A stretch of DNA of 64,000 bases. Source: Chitinophagaceae bacterium UBA4407 (GTDB lineage Bacteria; Bacteroidota; Bacteroidia; Chitinophagales; Chitinophagaceae). Each line of letters starts with the position of its first letter. Position 1 is the stretch's first letter. The position numbers and the translations under genes were made by a program. The notes under the pieces were generated by a model, which searched no databases, was not told the origin of the DNA, and saw only the letters and a program-made list of their open reading frames with translations. Positions 63,951-64,000 of this stretch are shown here, piece by piece. The stretch covers positions 45,530-109,529 of the forward strand of contig DGQT01000045.1 in NCBI GenBank assembly GCA_002390845.1. Direction: 5' to 3'.

Positions 63951-64000
63951 TATGAGCCGGACTTTTGTATAAATGGCATCGCCGGTTGCGTCGCACTCTT
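63951..64000 (+). repeat. Left-type repeat end, cut by the window edge
   Basis: TATGAGCCGGAC, AAATGGCATCGCCGGTTGCGTCGCACTCTT to the last base. The right end must lie beyond 64000. Confidence 0.7.

Noticed and set aside
1..64000. tRNA, rRNA or known riboswitch
   Set aside because: None was recognised by eye; a covariance search would be decisive, but I saw no cloverleaf or conserved aptamer core in the gaps.

Overview
The window is chromosomal DNA of a Bacteroidota bacterium, most likely of the family Chitinophagaceae (inference from protein content). The support is a SusC-like TonB-dependent receptor, a giant SprB-repeat protein and an M36 protease that both end in type IX secretion (T9SS) sorting domains, Bacteroidota-type GlmU-like and DUF6089-like proteins, a mitochondrial-type aconitase, and candidate TAnnTTTG promoters. 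No rRNA or tRNA gene was recognised.

Layout. 1-1059: 5' part of a TonB-dependent receptor. 1.1-8.3 kb: a YifB/ComM ATPase among small accessory genes (secreted unknown, two unknowns, an 11-heptad repeat protein, ankyrin). 8.7-19.4 kb: a 3559-residue secreted adhesin-like protein. 19.5-28.5 kb: an accessory block with a pentapeptide-like protein, a membrane AraC regulator, a DUF2158 protein, a REP-associated (RAYT) transposase surrounded by its palindromes, a type IIG restriction-modification enzyme whose 3' end is tandemly duplicated, and a second 21-bp array gene. 28.5-46.7 kb: aconitase, PspC-like protein, two tandem AraC regulators, VanZ-like protein, penicillin acylase, hemerythrin, triosephosphate isomerase, GlmU-like protein, serine hydrolase, M1 and M36 peptidases. 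47-64 kb: mostly housekeeping: GH1 glucosidase, rpmI-rplT, arginine decarboxylase, TPR and outer-membrane proteins, glycosyltransferase, lysS, CYTH, DUF3052, M48 peptidase, plsY, prmA, pnp and rpsO.

The most striking feature is a family of dispersed inverted-repeat elements in almost every larger intergenic gap. The left end (L) reads T-tract, a GAGCCGGGC-like box, about 15 variable bases, then GAAGCTTTTGTTGCGTCGCACACTTGTAC; the right end (R) is its inverse. I count about 17 L and 16 R ends in 64 kb, and they alternate L-R almost perfectly, so they look like ends of discrete units. Eight units are empty (about 170-340 bp, MITE-like). Six enclose one or two small accessory genes (secreted unknown; two unknowns; ankyrin; DUF2158; VanZ; hemerythrin). 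One possible outer pair (19498 and 28450) brackets the whole 9-kb restriction-modification/RAYT block. No matching transposase is in the window. They often abut stop codons, so a role at transcript ends is an alternative to mobility.

A second repeat system is the RAYT gene (22512-23102) with 33-bp REP palindromes on both sides. Copies of the 3' end of the neighbouring restriction-modification gene are tandemly repeated with these palindromes at a period of about 145 bp.
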